Assembly (NCBI GenBank): GCA_032690845.1
Contig: CM064417.1
Coordinates: forward strand, 22,732,808-22,796,807
Length of the DNA stretch: 64,000 nt
DNA from: Eleusine coracana subsp. coracana
Lineage: Eukaryota; Streptophyta; Magnoliopsida; Poales; Poaceae
Direction of reading: 5' to 3'
This document shows positions 1-12,458 of the stretch, one piece after another. Made by a program: the position numbers and the translations under genes. Every line of letters starts with the position of its first letter. The first letter of the stretch is position 1. The notes beneath the pieces are model-generated. The model saw only the letters and a program-made list of their open reading frames with translations. It did no database searches and was not told the origin of the DNA.

Positions 1-409
1 TTAGTTAAAACCCACTTGTGTAAAAACTAGCATTCATATCGCTTATATAAGATACGAATGTTAGACCCTTGATTCACCGCAATTGATATCCCACTATCTT
101 GATGACCCTAGGAAGTTATTGTTGGCAATGCTAATGGTAACACCACCCTTGCTAGTTTACGCTTAGGACTTGTGATGATTATCACCAAACTCTTACATTA
201 CCAAGATTTATAAAATGCGTGAAAATGTGTTTAGGGGTGTGCGTGCGAAAGGGAGGGAGTTAGACCAACTGTGTTTAAGGTGAAGTTGGATGGGATAGAC
301 CTGGCCGTGGGCAAGACTCCCTAGTACTGTTGCAGAGTACTTGGTGATGGTGTCTTCAGTGTAGGTCCACATATCGTGGACGAGTGCTCGCCCTGCCGCA
401 TAGGGACCG
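1..409 (+). repeat. Left half of outer LTR (element K)
   Basis: This is the part of an LTR lying left of the Copia insertion; the same LTR resumes at 10392 and ends at 11441 just before a PBS. No coding capacity is visible. The last five bases (405-409, GACCG) are the target-site duplication made by the Copia element. The LTR start lies outside the window or cannot be recognised, so full length is unknown. Assignment to an LTR is inferred from the right half, which ends in CA directly before a tRNA-Met-type PBS. Confidence 0.6.
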
Positions 410-2000
410 TGAAAAGTTTAGGTCTATAGCCTTGATTTAATGATGAGTTTTGGTGATAGATGACAATGATTGTTTGAACTAACCTTTTCTATGAGTTTTT
501 GAGCTTTCATGTGTATGTTTAGGATCCAACATCAAGCTAAAAGGTCAACTATGAAATCAAGCTAAAATATTGATATCAAGTGTTGAGAGCTCACATATTA
601 AGAATCAACATATTGTAAGTGATGAAAATGCTTGACAAGAGATCATGGTTATGTATATATGAATTGATGAAGATAACGGTGAAATGATTATCACTCTTGC
701 ATGAAGCATTCAAGATACAACATAGAAGGTGATTGAATATCAGGAGCTGATGGTGTCAACACGTGAGCATATTGATGATGATCGATATAAAGTAGCAATA
801 CATGGAAAGGTGGTGAAGGTTGAGCAAGACTTGACTATGATGGACCATGCAAGGGTGAAGGGCAAGCAAGAGGCTTGGCACCGAAGGACCAAAGGCAATG
901 GTGAAGAGCAAGTGAACGCTTAATGTCATGAACCATGCAAGTCCATGTGAAGCTATGAATCATTCACATCACTCATTTTGTGGAAAACAAAATCATGGAC
1001 TCTTAATATGCTGATGGACATCATGCTAGACCCAAAGTGGATATTTGCACAAGGCAAAGGTATAAACGATAGGAATTTTCTTTTTCCGGTCTTGGTGATT
1101 ACTGGAGGAAGACCAGGTTGGTAGAATAGTTTGCCATACTATTAAGAGGGGTCTAGATGATCACTTGATTTCCACCATGGGTTGAGAAGCTCAATCTTCC
1201 GTATGCATAATTTCCTTGACATGGTGCTAATATTTGCAAATGTGTTTTGCAAATGATTGAGGCTCATGTGCATTCCTTGAAGGGTGATCTTTGGACAACA
1301 TTTTTTCTTTGATGCATTGTGTTTGGGGTCAAGCAATCAGTAGGGATGTGTAGCCCTCTGAATTATCTTTCCGGAATGTCCATGATCATAAAAATCGGAC
1401 TTAAGAGTCAAAAGTTACGGCCGTTTCTTTGAAGGTTGGTCATGCTGAAAAAGGGGTGACGGTCCAACCGCCCAGACTACATGGTCTGACCGCACGAGTC
1501 CAGAGAGCTTGTTTTCGAGAGTGCTTGTGGCGGTCTGACCGCCAGGACCTCTTATGTGAGCCCTTCTTGTTGGAGAAGTGCATACTTGATAGAGAAGCAA
1601 ATCAAAGGCTTGAATCCACCTCAACGTGGATTAGGGGTGACCGGCAAGTCACCGAGACCAGCAAGTCATCATTTACTTTATATTCTATATGTTCTTGCAA
1701 CTTCATATACATAGAGCTCAAGTTACTTATTTAGTTGTGATACCTATTTAGTACTCTTGTGCTTCTCTTATTCATGTAATTTACCTTACTAGAATTATCT
1801 TGCTCTCATCTCACCCTAGGATTGCAAACCTTGACTTAGGCATTAGAGTGATGTGCTTCTCTTGTATCAATAAAAAGAATAGCTCTATTTATATTGCTCA
1901 TGATCAATTGTTTTAAATTCTACAATTATTTTTGATCGGGTAGCAATTAGAATTGAAACCGCCTATTCATCCTCCTCTCGTCAGTATCCTAGATCCTACA
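410..2000 (+). repeat. 5' LTR of the Copia element, internally deleted
   Basis: Starts TGAAAAGTTTAGG and ends CCTACA directly before the PBS. At 1591 bp it is 566 bp shorter than its partner. Most of the difference is one deletion: base 1550 is followed by sequence matching 9898 onward, so the counterpart of 9371-9897 (527 bp) is missing. A second gap of about 40 bp matches the 3' LTR near 10008-10050. The missing block includes the likely TATA region near 9510, so this LTR probably cannot promote transcription. The rest contains copies of the GGTCTGACCGC motif. Confidence 0.88.
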
Positions 2001-2002
2001 AG

Positions 2003-2014
2003 TGGTATCAGAGC
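2003..2014 (+). other. Primer binding site of the Copia element
   Basis: TGGTATCAGAGC lies two bases after the LTR end. It is the usual plant Copia PBS, complementary to the 3' end of initiator tRNA-Met. Confidence 0.9.
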
Positions 2015-2056
2015 TGAGGTCTCTCATTTTAGTGGATTTAACCATCTTGAGAGTAT

Positions 2057-3475
2057 AAGGAGGACGACTAGTTGTATAGAAAAATCTGCTAGTGTTCCTA
2101 TCTTTGATGGTACAAATTACTCTTATTGGAAAACTCACATATCTTGTTATTTTCGTGCCATAAGTCCAAAGATATGGTGGATTGTTGATCTTGGTTTTTC
2201 GTCTTGAGGCTTAAGCTACTAATGTTTTATTTAGTGCCTTGAGTGCAGATGTTTTCTATGAGATATACAAATTGAATAGTGTTCATGATATGTGGGTTCG
2301 ACTTCAAGAGAAATATGAAGAAAAGTTGACAAATGATTATTCCAGTGATGAAATTGAAGATGGATGTTCTATCTCATGCTCTCATGATCATTGTCCATCA
2401 AGGTGTTATATTGATAACATGTCACCACCATCGACATCACCACATTGCCTAGTGGCCAAAGTTAACTCAAAATTTGAAATTCAAAATGATGACAATGATG
2501 CTAGTAAAAGTGATGATGATGACCATGAGTATACTTATGATGAGCTTGTTGAGATGTTGTGTGCCATGACAAAATACATAGAACAAGAGAAATAAAAAAC
2601 AAGTAATTTGAAGAAAAAAAATTGTTCTTGGGGGAACTTGTGTGAGGAGATAAAGCAGGCTCATGAGGATCTTAAAGAGTCTCACGAGAACTTAGAATTG
2701 TCTCATGAGATGCTTAGTGAAACTCATGAGAACCTCAAAGAAGCTTATGATTCTCTTGCTTCAAATGCATCTAAAAATGCAAAATTACATTAGGAATGAC
2801 TTGTAATATCATACCATGTGAATCTAATTTATCTCATGAATCTAAGGTTGATATATCTAGTATGCCTTGTTCTTCAAATATCGATATTTGTTCTTCCTCT
2901 ATGCTTTATGATACGAACCTTGCAAAAAAGAACAAAGAGCTAAATGAAGAAGTCAAGAGATTCAAAGAAAAATTAGATGGTTGTTACAATTCAAAGAAGG
3001 CTCTTGATAATATTCTAAATTATCAAAGAGGCATAGATGGTAAGAGTGGAGTTGGTTTTCCCACAAAGGAAAAAGAGATGAGAAAGACGAAAGAAAAGAA
3101 GCGTGGTGTATTGAGATGTTTTGGTTGCAATGAGAAAGGACACAAAATTGAGGTATGTCCTAACTAGAAACATGGACATTCTACACTGAGAAAGCCCAAC
3201 AAGATGCAACAAAAAGTGACTATAAAAAAAAAATATGACTTGCTACAATTGTCAAGACAAAGGTCATATTGGCAAAAATTATCCACATGGTAACACTCCT
3301 AAACCTATTATTTTCAATGATCAATATTTGCTTTGAAAGGATAGGAATGGTGCTATTATTGCTAAAGCAGTTGGTACACACAATGCTAGTGCAAAGGTTA
3401 TTTGGGTGTCCAAATCTCTCGTGACTGACATTCAACGACCCAACACGGCTTGGGTACCACAAAGTGCTTGACTTG
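2057..3475 (+). pseudogene. Copia gag remnant (capsid-like region and zinc knuckles)
   Basis: Broken gag of the Sirevirus-like element. An FDGTNYSYWK motif (about 2105-2135) is the conserved N-terminal Copia gag signature. A downstream stretch reads as SVHDMWVRLQEKYEEKL. Repeated HEDLKESHENLELSHE-type heptads (2640-2780) suggest a coiled coil. A CCHC knuckle CFGCNEKGHKIEVC is at 3117-3158. A second knuckle starts CYNCQDKGH at 3241 but has lost its last Cys. After it the frame reads WVSKSLVTD and WVPQSA, a typical end of gag before protease. Many stops and frame changes make it non-functional. Confidence 0.78.
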
Positions 3476-4528
3476 ATTTAGTAGGTACTTGGAGATGCAT
3501 TGGAGACTTGACTCACTTGATATGGTTTACTTTGAAAAATTATATGTCAAGATCCTTTGAAATTGGTATTTGTCATTATTCATTAAAGGATGTCAAGTAT
3601 GAATATATTGATCCATGTCTTCAACCAATGCCATCACGGTAACAAGTATATACATTATAGTATGCCGGTCTCTAGTCTTGTACAAATTGTGCCTTATTTG
3701 TTTATATATTACATATATGTTTTAGCATGCTCCATTAGTATGATTCTCTGAAATTTATTGATCAATATGCTTTTAGGGAGTACTATGTGTTTTCATATAT
3801 TTTGCAGCCCCTAAATGTGATAAGGTTATTTTGATGCCATAATAGTCTTGAAAAATCCTTTGATAAAAAGTATTATTTGGTGAATTTTTTTAAGAGAAAT
3901 TGAAACATGAGTTGAAAATACTTTGCATACTCCTTCCAAATGTTTTCAAAGTGCTATTTCAAAATAAAGTGATTTGAAACAAAATGAGGTTTTTAAGATC
4001 AAAGAAAGAAAAATAGATTCTTGTTTTCCACCCAAACTTGTCAAACTATTAAAATCCATTTGAAGGTATTTTTGACCGAAGTAATTTACAAAACTATAGA
4101 GTTGGTTATTTTGAACATCTTTCCTATTCAAAACATTTTTCTCATGACCAACCGTTTGGAAGGAAATTGATTTTGGAGTTCGTCTTAAAAACCTTCTTGG
4201 CTGATATTGGTCCTATTGTGGCATCTAGTGTGTATTGCTTCATGAACAAAATATTCTCCTTGTAATTGTCCATCAAAGTATTTTAGACTCAAATATTCTC
4301 AAGAGAAGTGATAATCCATGCATTTTCGTGGTTTACTCTAATTTTGATACATATATGCTTTTATAGCTGTTTATTATCATCTTTTTCTCTATGGCACATA
4401 AGCATATGTTTTGTTATCATAAATGTGGATCATAATCATTGTGAAGAGATCAAAGATCAGCAACAAGCATTTTGGAAATATAAAAAAAATTAGTGAGTTG
4501 AAAGTGGAGATAGCCACACTTGCAAGAA

Positions 4529-4695
4529 CATCCTTCATCTTTACATATGGATTTCATTGGTCTCATATTGATGGAATGAGTATAAAGATTCAGATTTAGA
4601 CCATGGATAAATTGGATATATGGTTGGAGATGTATTCTAGTGTAATGATTGATATATACTCCAAGTATTGTTGGTTAATTTGGTCATTTGCAACA
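4529..4695 (+). pseudogene. Possible Copia integrase remnant
   Basis: One frame reads PSSLHMDFIG at 4530-4560, resembling the LHMDLFGP motif around the first catalytic Asp of Copia integrase. About 70 bp on, VMIDIYSKYCWLIW resembles the VIVDDYSRYTWV motif. Everything between and after is out of frame. The position downstream of gag fits the Copia order gag-PR-IN-RT. The match is short, so confidence is modest. Confidence 0.4.
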
Positions 4696-6618
4696 TGAAT
4701 TCAAAGTGAAATATTAATGGCCATGGTCAAGCTTCCAAGGGCATGGCAAGATGATTTGTCTATCATGGAGAATCTGGTGGTTGTCTCATATATGACTTTG
4801 CTATATTTATTATGAAGATAACAGTCAATCCTCTTAATGCCAGTACTCATTATGGATGATGATATTCTAAGAAGGAAATCTTTAATTCCGGTCATACATG
4901 AAAAATAAATTAATGATTCTTTCAATTGAAGATTGCATATTCCTACCATCTATTCTAATGTGTCACCAGGAGGTTCGATCACCAAGGATTATGTTGATTC
5001 TTGCATGAATACAAATGGTCAAGGACTTGGAAAAGGAGATTAGCAATGTAAAACCTCTTCAAGATATTGGTAGACATGGGCATGAGCTTGGGATGATGGT
5101 TTTATATTGCTCAATGCTATATGGCGGGTCTACTAAGAAGAAGCTTGCGGAGGGAGCAAACATGACTTGCTATATTCAACATGAAGACAACGAACTCCTA
5201 TTTGTGCAAGCTCAATATGATAAGATGACAATAAAGTGGAAATCAAATTTCTGGCCATGTATAAAAACAAAATCATTGGAAATTGTTTCAACATTATATG
5301 GGTACATCATCTATATATGCTATTGAGTTGATTTTCATGAAGGATTTGGAAGTTTGGCATACATTCTTAACGGTTTTTATATAAAGCAAAGCCAACTTTT
5401 CTAATTGCAACACATTTTGAGGTAATCATGCTCATATGCAAATTTCATTTTTTTATGAAGAGTGATTTGATTTTACATATATACATTTTTATGTTGCTCT
5501 ATTATAATGTCTTGGCACTAGTATTTGATTTATAAGAGGATGCTATGTGATACTATATGCTAAATTTTGTTCTAAAATTTGTCATGTTTAAATCGTTTCA
5601 TTATCCTATATGCTAGCATTTGCTCATGCAAGAAAATAAAAATTTGCAAAGGCTATAGTCTCTTATCATATGGTAGATTGGTATGTAGCTTGTTATGTTT
5701 TGTTGAACAATCTACATGTGTTTTATTTCATATGGCTAATGGCAAGATGTTTTTGCCTCAAGTACATTTATTCTGCCATGACCCAATACATAGGCTATGT
5801 TTCCCTCGGATGTTTTTGGCTACGTGCTTATATTCAAAATTATTTCTATTACCTGTATGCACAATTTTAGGGGGAGCCTATGCTATATCTTTGTTGGTAC
5901 ATAAGACTAACATATCTATCGAGTTTCTTGGTAGTCGTTTGTATCCTTTCTTTGTTCTAGGAAACTTGCCTTTGTGGGTGATTAAGAACAAGAAAAACAA
6001 GTGGACCAAAATCATATCAAAGACAACAAGAACAAATGCAATATATGCTTGAGAAGTATACTATGAAGATGGTTGCCTATGAGATCAGCAAAGCAAGCCA
6101 TGAAGTGAAATTAACCTATTTGGAAGTCCAAATGCATCGTGAACATCTTGAAAGACTCCAAAATGTAAGGATCTCATCATGAATCTATGGGACTCGAGAA
6201 GATTTGGAGAATTGGCTCACAAATGAAGATAAAATAAAGTTGACAAATAAAGCCAATCGTCTAGTATCAATGTTATATGTGTGGTATTTCTTGACCATCC
6301 TATATCCAAAATCTTTCTCTTGAATGCAAAATGATATTGATTTAATTCCATGCATTTGTGTTCATACTTCTTTGTATATATATGCATAGGATTACATGAG
6401 CTTAGTGACACTATTGTATATCATGTTCTTTATATGTGAATCCTAAGTGCATCATTATTTAGTATTAGATTGACTTGCTTATCTTTATGTTTATGATATC
6501 TCACATATTATTGTGTTGAAAGTGCTTCATGTCATTTTGTATTAAGTCTTCATCTTTTTATCATGATTTGTTTCCTTAATCGACTTATGTGTTATTTATT
6601 CATATGGAAATAACTGGG

Positions 6619-6815
6619 TACACCCGTGGGTAGCTACACCCCCTCTAGTGGAATAGCTACACCCCCTCTAGTGGCCGTTAGATTTTGATCTGATGGCAGG
6701 CACGACACGGTGGGTAGCTACACCCCCTCCAGTGGAGTAGCTACACCCCTCTAGTGGTCGTCAGATTTAGATCCGATGACAGGCAAAACAGGGTGGGTAG
6801 CTACCCACGGGTGTA
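6619..6815 (+). mobile_element. MITE-like element with 19 bp terminal inverted repeats
   Basis: The first 19 bases (TACACCCGTGGGTAGCTAC) are the exact reverse complement of the last 19 (6797-6815). If the outer TA pair is the target duplication, the inverted repeat proper is CACCCGTGGG and longer. Inside are two tandem units of about 85 bp, each starting GGGTAGCTACACC and containing two copies of a CTAGTGG-type motif. There is no coding capacity. GC content is clearly higher than the decayed Copia sequence around it. Family is not determined. Confidence 0.7.
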
Positions 6816-8217
6816 TGAAATCCTCATTCTTTATTCATATCCTTGTAAGCCATCTCACATGTCATGTGTTTTCAAGTTCACATATCTTCTCATGACTTGT
6901 TGAAAATCTGCTATGTGCTTTTATATCCTTTGATGACATGATGCTCAAATGCATGCGTGCTTCCAAACATATCTGGACATGCATCAAGTCTTAAATAATA
7001 TTATGTACGACATATGCATGATTTTCTCTATCATATGCTTGTATGACCATGAATACTTAAAATGTATGATATTCTCCTCAACTATTATCAATGGCAAGTG
7101 CATACCTCTCACAAGTAATTCAAATATTTATATGCACCAATCCTAGAGGGTTTATTCTTTGTTTTGTGAATTGAGACTAACATCTTTGCAAGATCATTCT
7201 TTGGTTTAGTCTCATAACAGAGAAGTAATGGTCCATGGATTAAGGGGGAGCCTTTTATCCATATTGATTATGAAAGGAATGAAGAATGGTGAAAATACCC
7301 TACAACCATGAGTTATAAAAAAAACATTGAAATACAATGAAGCTTGTATGATTTTATCTTGAAGGACGTCATTTTCATAGCATTGTAAGTACATGAGTTG
7401 TTACTATGCCTACCTATCTATTACTCATGTTTGTTGTGTAGCTCTTTGTGATCTACCAGTTTATATTTCCTTTGGTTCATGAAAGTTTGTCGTTACATAA
7501 TTTGCACTTCACGAAAAATCTTTAAAATATTTGCCTTTTTGGATCAAAAGATATAATGCAAATTTCTCTTTTGATTGTTACTTGATTAATGCATATGTGT
7601 ATGTTAAATATTCCACTATGCATGGTTTGAGGGGGTGTTGCACTACGCTTTGTGAGACTAATGGGTTTGCTATGTTTTTATATGGATATTTTTCCTTCGA
7701 TGATGGTGCCAAATGCAAGAACAAATTTCCCTTCGTGCTTGTTAAATAACAATGTGCATATGAATATCATGTTTATTCTATATATGCTCACCCTATTAGT
7801 TACAAAGAAATTGCTCTATGCTCTGTGAGTTTGAGACTAACATTTTATTGAGCTTCACAAGCTTTACTTTAGTCTCAGTGGATGAATAAGGGTGACTCCA
7901 AAGTTGTCTTTCCCCTTCACATGATGTTGCTCTACTGCCCTTTTTTGGTGCTTGATGCCAAAGGGGGAGAAGAATGAAAGAATTACAAAATGGGGTTCGG
8001 AGAAAGAATGAAAATGGAGAAAAGGATGGTACAAAAGGAAAGTTTGCATATGGTTATTTATATTTTATATCTCATATCTATTTCTATGCACATGCTTATA
8101 ATAATGAGTGCTCACTTTTGGCTTGTGTTTCATTTTTTGAAACTAACCCCTCTAGTGATACCAGAGATAATTCTTATCAATTATATTTTATATGAGGGTG
8201 TTGTCATGAATCGTCAA

Positions 8218-8229
8218 AAAGGGGGAGAT
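8218..8229 (+). other. Polypurine tract of the Copia element
   Basis: AAAGGGGGAGAT directly precedes the 3' LTR start TGAAAAGTC, where second-strand DNA synthesis would start. Confidence 0.85.
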
Positions 8230-10386
8230 TGAAAAGTCTAGGTCTATAGCCTTGACTTAATGATGAGTTTTGGTGATAGATGACAATGATTGTTGGAACT
8301 AACCTTTTCTATGAGTTTGTGAGCTTTTATGTGTATGTTTAGGTTCCAACAACAAGCTAAAAGATCAAGCTATGAAATCAAGCTAAAATATTGATATCAA
8401 GTGTTGAGAGGTCACATATTAAGAATCAACATATTGTAATTGATGAAAATTCTTGACAAGAGATCATGGTTATCTATATATGAATTGATGAAGATAACAG
8501 TGAAATGATTATCACTCTTGCATGAAGCATTCAAGATACAACATAGAAGGTGATTGAATATCAGGAGCTGATGGTGTCAACACGTGAGCATATTGATGAT
8601 GATGGATATAAAGTAGCAATACATTGAAAGGTGGTGAAGGTTGAGCAAGACTTGACTATGATGGACCATGCAAGGGTGAAGGGCAAGCAAGAGGCTTGGC
8701 GCCGAAGGACCAAAGGCAATGGTGAAGAGCAAGTAAAGGCTTAATGTGATGAACCATGGAAGTCCATATGAAGCTATGAATTATTCACATAACTCATTTT
8801 GTGGAAAACAAAATCATGGACTCTTAATATGTTGATGGACATCATGCTAGACCTAAAGTGGATATTCGCACAAGGCAAAGGTATACATGATAGGAATTTT
8901 CTTTTTCCGGTCTTGGTGATTAGTGGAGGAAGCCTAGGTTGGTAGAATAGTTTGCCATACTATTAAGAGGGGTATAGATGATCACTTGATTTTTACCATG
9001 GGTTGAGAAGCTCAATCTTGCATATGCATAATCTCCTTGACATGGTGCTAATATTTGCAAATGTGTTTTGCAAATGATTGAGGCTCATGGGCATTCCTCG
9101 AAGGGTGATCTTTGGACAATATTTGTCTTTGATCCATTGTGTTTGGGGTCAAGCAATTAGTAGGGATGTGTAGCCCTCTGAATTATCTTTCCGGAATATC
9201 CAAGATCATGAAAATCAGACTTAAGAGTCAAAAGTTACGTCCGTTTCATTGAAGGTTGGTCGTGCTGAAAAAGGAGTGGCGGTCCGACCGCTCGGACTAC
9301 ACGGTCTGACCGCCCGAGTCCAGAGAGCTTGTTTTGGAGAGTGCTTGTGGCGGTCTGACCGCTAGGACCTCGCGGCCTGACCGCCAAAGGTCGAAAAATA
9401 GCTGTAATGGCTAGTTTTCTAGCCATTGGTTTGAATGGCGGTCTGCCCTGGAAAACAGAGCTTTTCGAGCTGTCCGAAGGTAATAACTAGTTTTATTGGT
9501 GTAGCCTACATATACCCCATTTCTTGTGGTTGGGGATAGAGCTAGACACCCCATTGAACATCCTTGAGCTAGAGAAGAGTCCTCCCACACATTTGTGCAT
9601 GTGTTGCATCAAATAGAGGATGAGAGAAAAGATTCAAGTGCGTTTGCATTGTTGATTGAGCTTTGCGCAAATTGCTGGGAGTCAAGTGTGTCTTGGCTTG
9701 TTACTCTTGGAGGTTGTCCCCTCCTAGACGGCTTGGAGGTGTCAAAAACCATGAGCCCTTCAAGAAGATTGTGAAGGTAGCCCGGTATTGTTGTGAGAGG
9801 TCTTGTGCTCACCTCGCCGGAGTGGTGAAGATCAACTCTAGTGGAATAGAGGTTTGGAGAGGTTCCAGAGATTGATTTGGCTTAAGATCAAGTTTCTCTT
9901 GTGTGAGCCTTTCTTGTTGGAGAAGTGCATACCTGATAGAGAAGCAAATCAAAGGTTTGAATCCACCTCAACGTGGATTAGGGGTGACCATCAAGTCACC
10001 GAGACCACGGTAAAAAATTTGGTCTCTCCATTGTGGTTTGTCTATTTATGATCATTTACTTTATATTCTATACATTCTTGCAACTTCATATACATAGAGC
10101 TGAAGTTACTTATTTAGTTGTGATATCTATTTAGTACTTTTCTTGTGCTTCTCTTATTCATGTAATTTACCTTACTAGAATTATCTTGATCTCATCTCAC
10201 CCTAGGATTGCAAACCTTGACTTAGGAATTAGAGTGATGTGCTTCTCTTGTATCAATAAAAAGAATAGCTCTATTTATATTGCTCATGATCAATTGTTTT
10301 AAATTCCGCAATTATTTTTGATCGGGTAGCAATTAGAATTGAAACTGCCTATTCACCCCCCTCTAGACGGTATCCTAGATCCTACA
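8230..10386 (+). repeat. 3' LTR of the Copia element, full length
   Basis: 2157 bp, TG...CA, ending CCTACA before the GACCG duplication. It contains several GCGGTCTGACCGCC-type inverted motifs (9290-9395), common in grass Copia LTRs. A TATA-like CATATACCCC lies near 9510 and is part of the block missing from the 5' LTR. Open frames inside, such as one around 9663-9875, are not supported as genes. Confidence 0.9.
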
Positions 10387-11441
10387 GACCGGTAGCAAGA
10401 CCTCAACTTGGTGATATTTTCAGTACGACCACAAAATCTATATAAGAAGGACTAACACAAAATCTGGGTTACGTAGCAAGGAAGTGTCACCCGGCAAAGT
10501 AGGAACAAACTCAGGGGTTGGCTTTGGTGCAAGTGGTGATAAGTCCAGTACTCGGCAAGAATATATGGTGAATGGTGATATGACACGTGTGTCATAGTCA
10601 TCGGACCCCTGAGATCTGTGGTGGGCTTGTGGGCATGCCTGGGTGAAGCAGGAGCGTTATGTATCTCTGCGCGAAAGAGTGCATAGCCTATGGGTACAAC
10701 ATACTAAGCTCTGCAGAGTTATTAATAGATCATTCGGATGTCCGTTTTCACTAGTCATGACACACCAAATCATTGGGCTTTTGAGATTAGACGCGATAGT
10801 AAATCCTTGATGTGTGAGTGGGTGTAGTAGATACCCGTGTTTTGTTGAAAAATATTGGCAAGGTGTGCCAGAGTCGTTATGACTGTATGTCGGAAGGCTC
10901 AACTAAAATATGGGAACTGTTGGGATCGATCATAATCTCCTTCAGGTCCAACCCACTACAAGTTTTAAAATTATCTTTCCTCACTCGAAAACCCCTCTTT
11001 GGTTCTGTAGTGAACCCTTGCAACCACGCTTTTCCGCAAAACTCTGACCCTTACCCTATTCCTTGACCACTCTCCCAAATGCATGAATATGCCCCTTGCT
11101 AGAGGTAGGGCTTGCAGAGTACCTTATGTACTCACCCTTGCCTCATTTTGTTTTTTTAATCAGCAGAAGATGGAGAGTTCATCAAAGTCTATGAGTAGAT
11201 CACGTCCTATGCTCGAGTTTGCCTGTGTTGTTGTTGAAGCTTTGTTCATATTTTGTTTGGTTTGGATTGGCTTGATCAATCCCTTTTGCTTGTAATCTAA
11301 AAAGACTTGTATGAGTGTATCATCCCCGCCAGGACTAGATAAAGGTTTTGTATCAACTTTGTATCATTTGTCCATGTGTACCAACTACTGATCTAGGGAT
11401 TGGTATGGTAATCATAGTTTACCCCGGATAGGGGTACCACA
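10387..11441 (+). repeat. Right half of outer LTR (element K)
   Basis: After the duplicated GACCG (10387-10391) the K LTR continues and ends GGGGTACCACA at 11441, directly before the PBS. The visible LTR total is 409 plus about 1050 bases. No coding region is supported; the short frames at 10818-11295 have no recognisable motif. Confidence 0.65.
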
Positions 11442-11444
11442 GAA

Positions 11445-11457
11445 TGGTATCAGAGCC
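11445..11457 (+). other. Primer binding site of element K
   Basis: TGGTATCAGAGCC lies three bases after the LTR terminal CA. It is a tRNA-Met-type PBS used by Copia and by several Gypsy lineages, so it does not decide the superfamily. Confidence 0.8.
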
Positions 11458-11641
11458 GATACTCGACCCTAGGAAGCAATTCATAGGATTAATAACCACT
11501 AGGATGTATTCTAAGATTGCACAAACCTCAAACTCTTATCTTACAAACACAAAACTCTCTCTTATCTCGCTCTATTAGTAAAATCTACTTTCTTCTACAA
11601 ACACTTTTTCCCTCTCACACTGGCATGATGATGTCTCACAG

Positions 11642-12458
11642 ATGGCTGAGGATGAGTGGAAAGAAACCACTGCTGCAAACGTCGATTTTGGATTTCCTGC
11701 ACTCCTTCGTAGAGCCTTATCAGCATATGGGTACCAGGAGATGCCGAAATATCGCTGGCGTGAGTACTATGCGGAAGGAGGAATTCTGAGATGTGATATG
11801 GAGGTCACCATGGAAGAGGAAATTAGGGATGTTCTAGTGACACCCATTTCAGTCTATCAGGAAGGCGCTCGATACGACGACAACCTTCAGATAGTCGCTC
11901 GAGGAGACCTTCTCCATTTCTGTGGTCAATTCGTGGGACAAACAACAAAGAAACCAATAAGATAGTTACGTATTCTTCCCAATGACCCGTGGTTTAATGA
12001 ACGACTCAAAGACCTGGAGCGGCCCAACTGCAAGGAAAGTAAGGCAATGATTGAGACAACCACCTACATGCATGTCCTAGACTGGCACTATAGGAAGATT
12101 TATGATCTATGGATGGATGAGATAGATCATGCAAGAGGAGCCTCAACAGAAGGAAAACCTTGGAAGAAGGAACATAATTCTGCACGAAAGGATGTCAGAA
12201 GCCTACTATCACAACTTGCTGACACCCAAGCTGAAACAAACCATTACAAGGCCAAGTTGGCCGCCTCCCATTGATAGCTGCCTCGGCCCATATGAAGGAC
12301 GAAGAATGAGCTAGAACTGTGGAAAAAGAGCATGTCATGGTTATAGAGGCACTCCAAAAACAACACACACTGCTAGAAGAAATAAGAACAAACATCATCG
12401 AGCAGAAGGAAAGGTATGAGAAGCAACTAGCAAAATATCGCACAGAGGTCGCTGAAGC
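11642..12458 (+). pseudogene. First ORF of element K, coiled-coil protein, truncated
   Basis: One frame runs from an ATG at 11642 through a TAG at 11963, a TGA at 12272 and, with a shift, on to 12458, where element A interrupts it. The N-terminal part (about 105 residues) has the pattern PKYRWREYY, then a strand-rich stretch, then ARGDLLHFCGQF. From memory this resembles an ORF found near the 5' end of some grass LTR retrotransposons. The second half is rich in Glu, Lys, Gln and Leu heptads, such as EKQLAKYRTEVAEA, typical of a coiled coil. Function is unknown. It lies about 200 bp after the PBS, the place of gag or an ORF0. Confidence 0.5.

Larger units (their letters stand above)
3476..8217 (+). 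other. Decayed Copia interior with repeated GGGGGAG tracts
   Basis: This is AT-rich sequence with no intact reading frame. Short open frames exist but show no family motifs that I recognise. GGGGGAG tracts occur at 5870-5876, 7244-7250, 7963-7969 and finally 8221-8227 at the 3' LTR; multiple PPT-like tracts before the 3' LTR are described for Sireviruses. A putative DNA element is inserted at 6619-6815. The RT and RNase H that should lie here are not recognisable, so they are deleted or mutated beyond reading. Confidence 0.6.
410..10386 (+). mobile_element. Degenerate Sirevirus-like Ty1/Copia retrotransposon
   Basis: This is a complete insertion with two LTRs (410-2000 and 8230-10386), PBS at 2003-2014, a Copia-type gag remnant with zinc knuckles, and a polypurine tract at 8218-8229. 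The five bases GACCG flank it exactly on both sides (405-409 and 10387-10391). The interior of 6.2 kb is heavily decayed: gag is readable in pieces, a short integrase-like stretch is near 4530-4690, and I find no convincing RT or RNase H. Several GGGGGAG tracts precede the 3' LTR, a Sirevirus trait. It is inserted in the LTR of element K. Confidence 0.88.

Noticed and set aside
5579..6052. 157-codon frame with hydrophobic stretches
   Set aside because: Lies in decayed Copia interior; composition is that of AT-rich non-coding DNA and no domain is visible. An envelope-like gene was considered but not supported.
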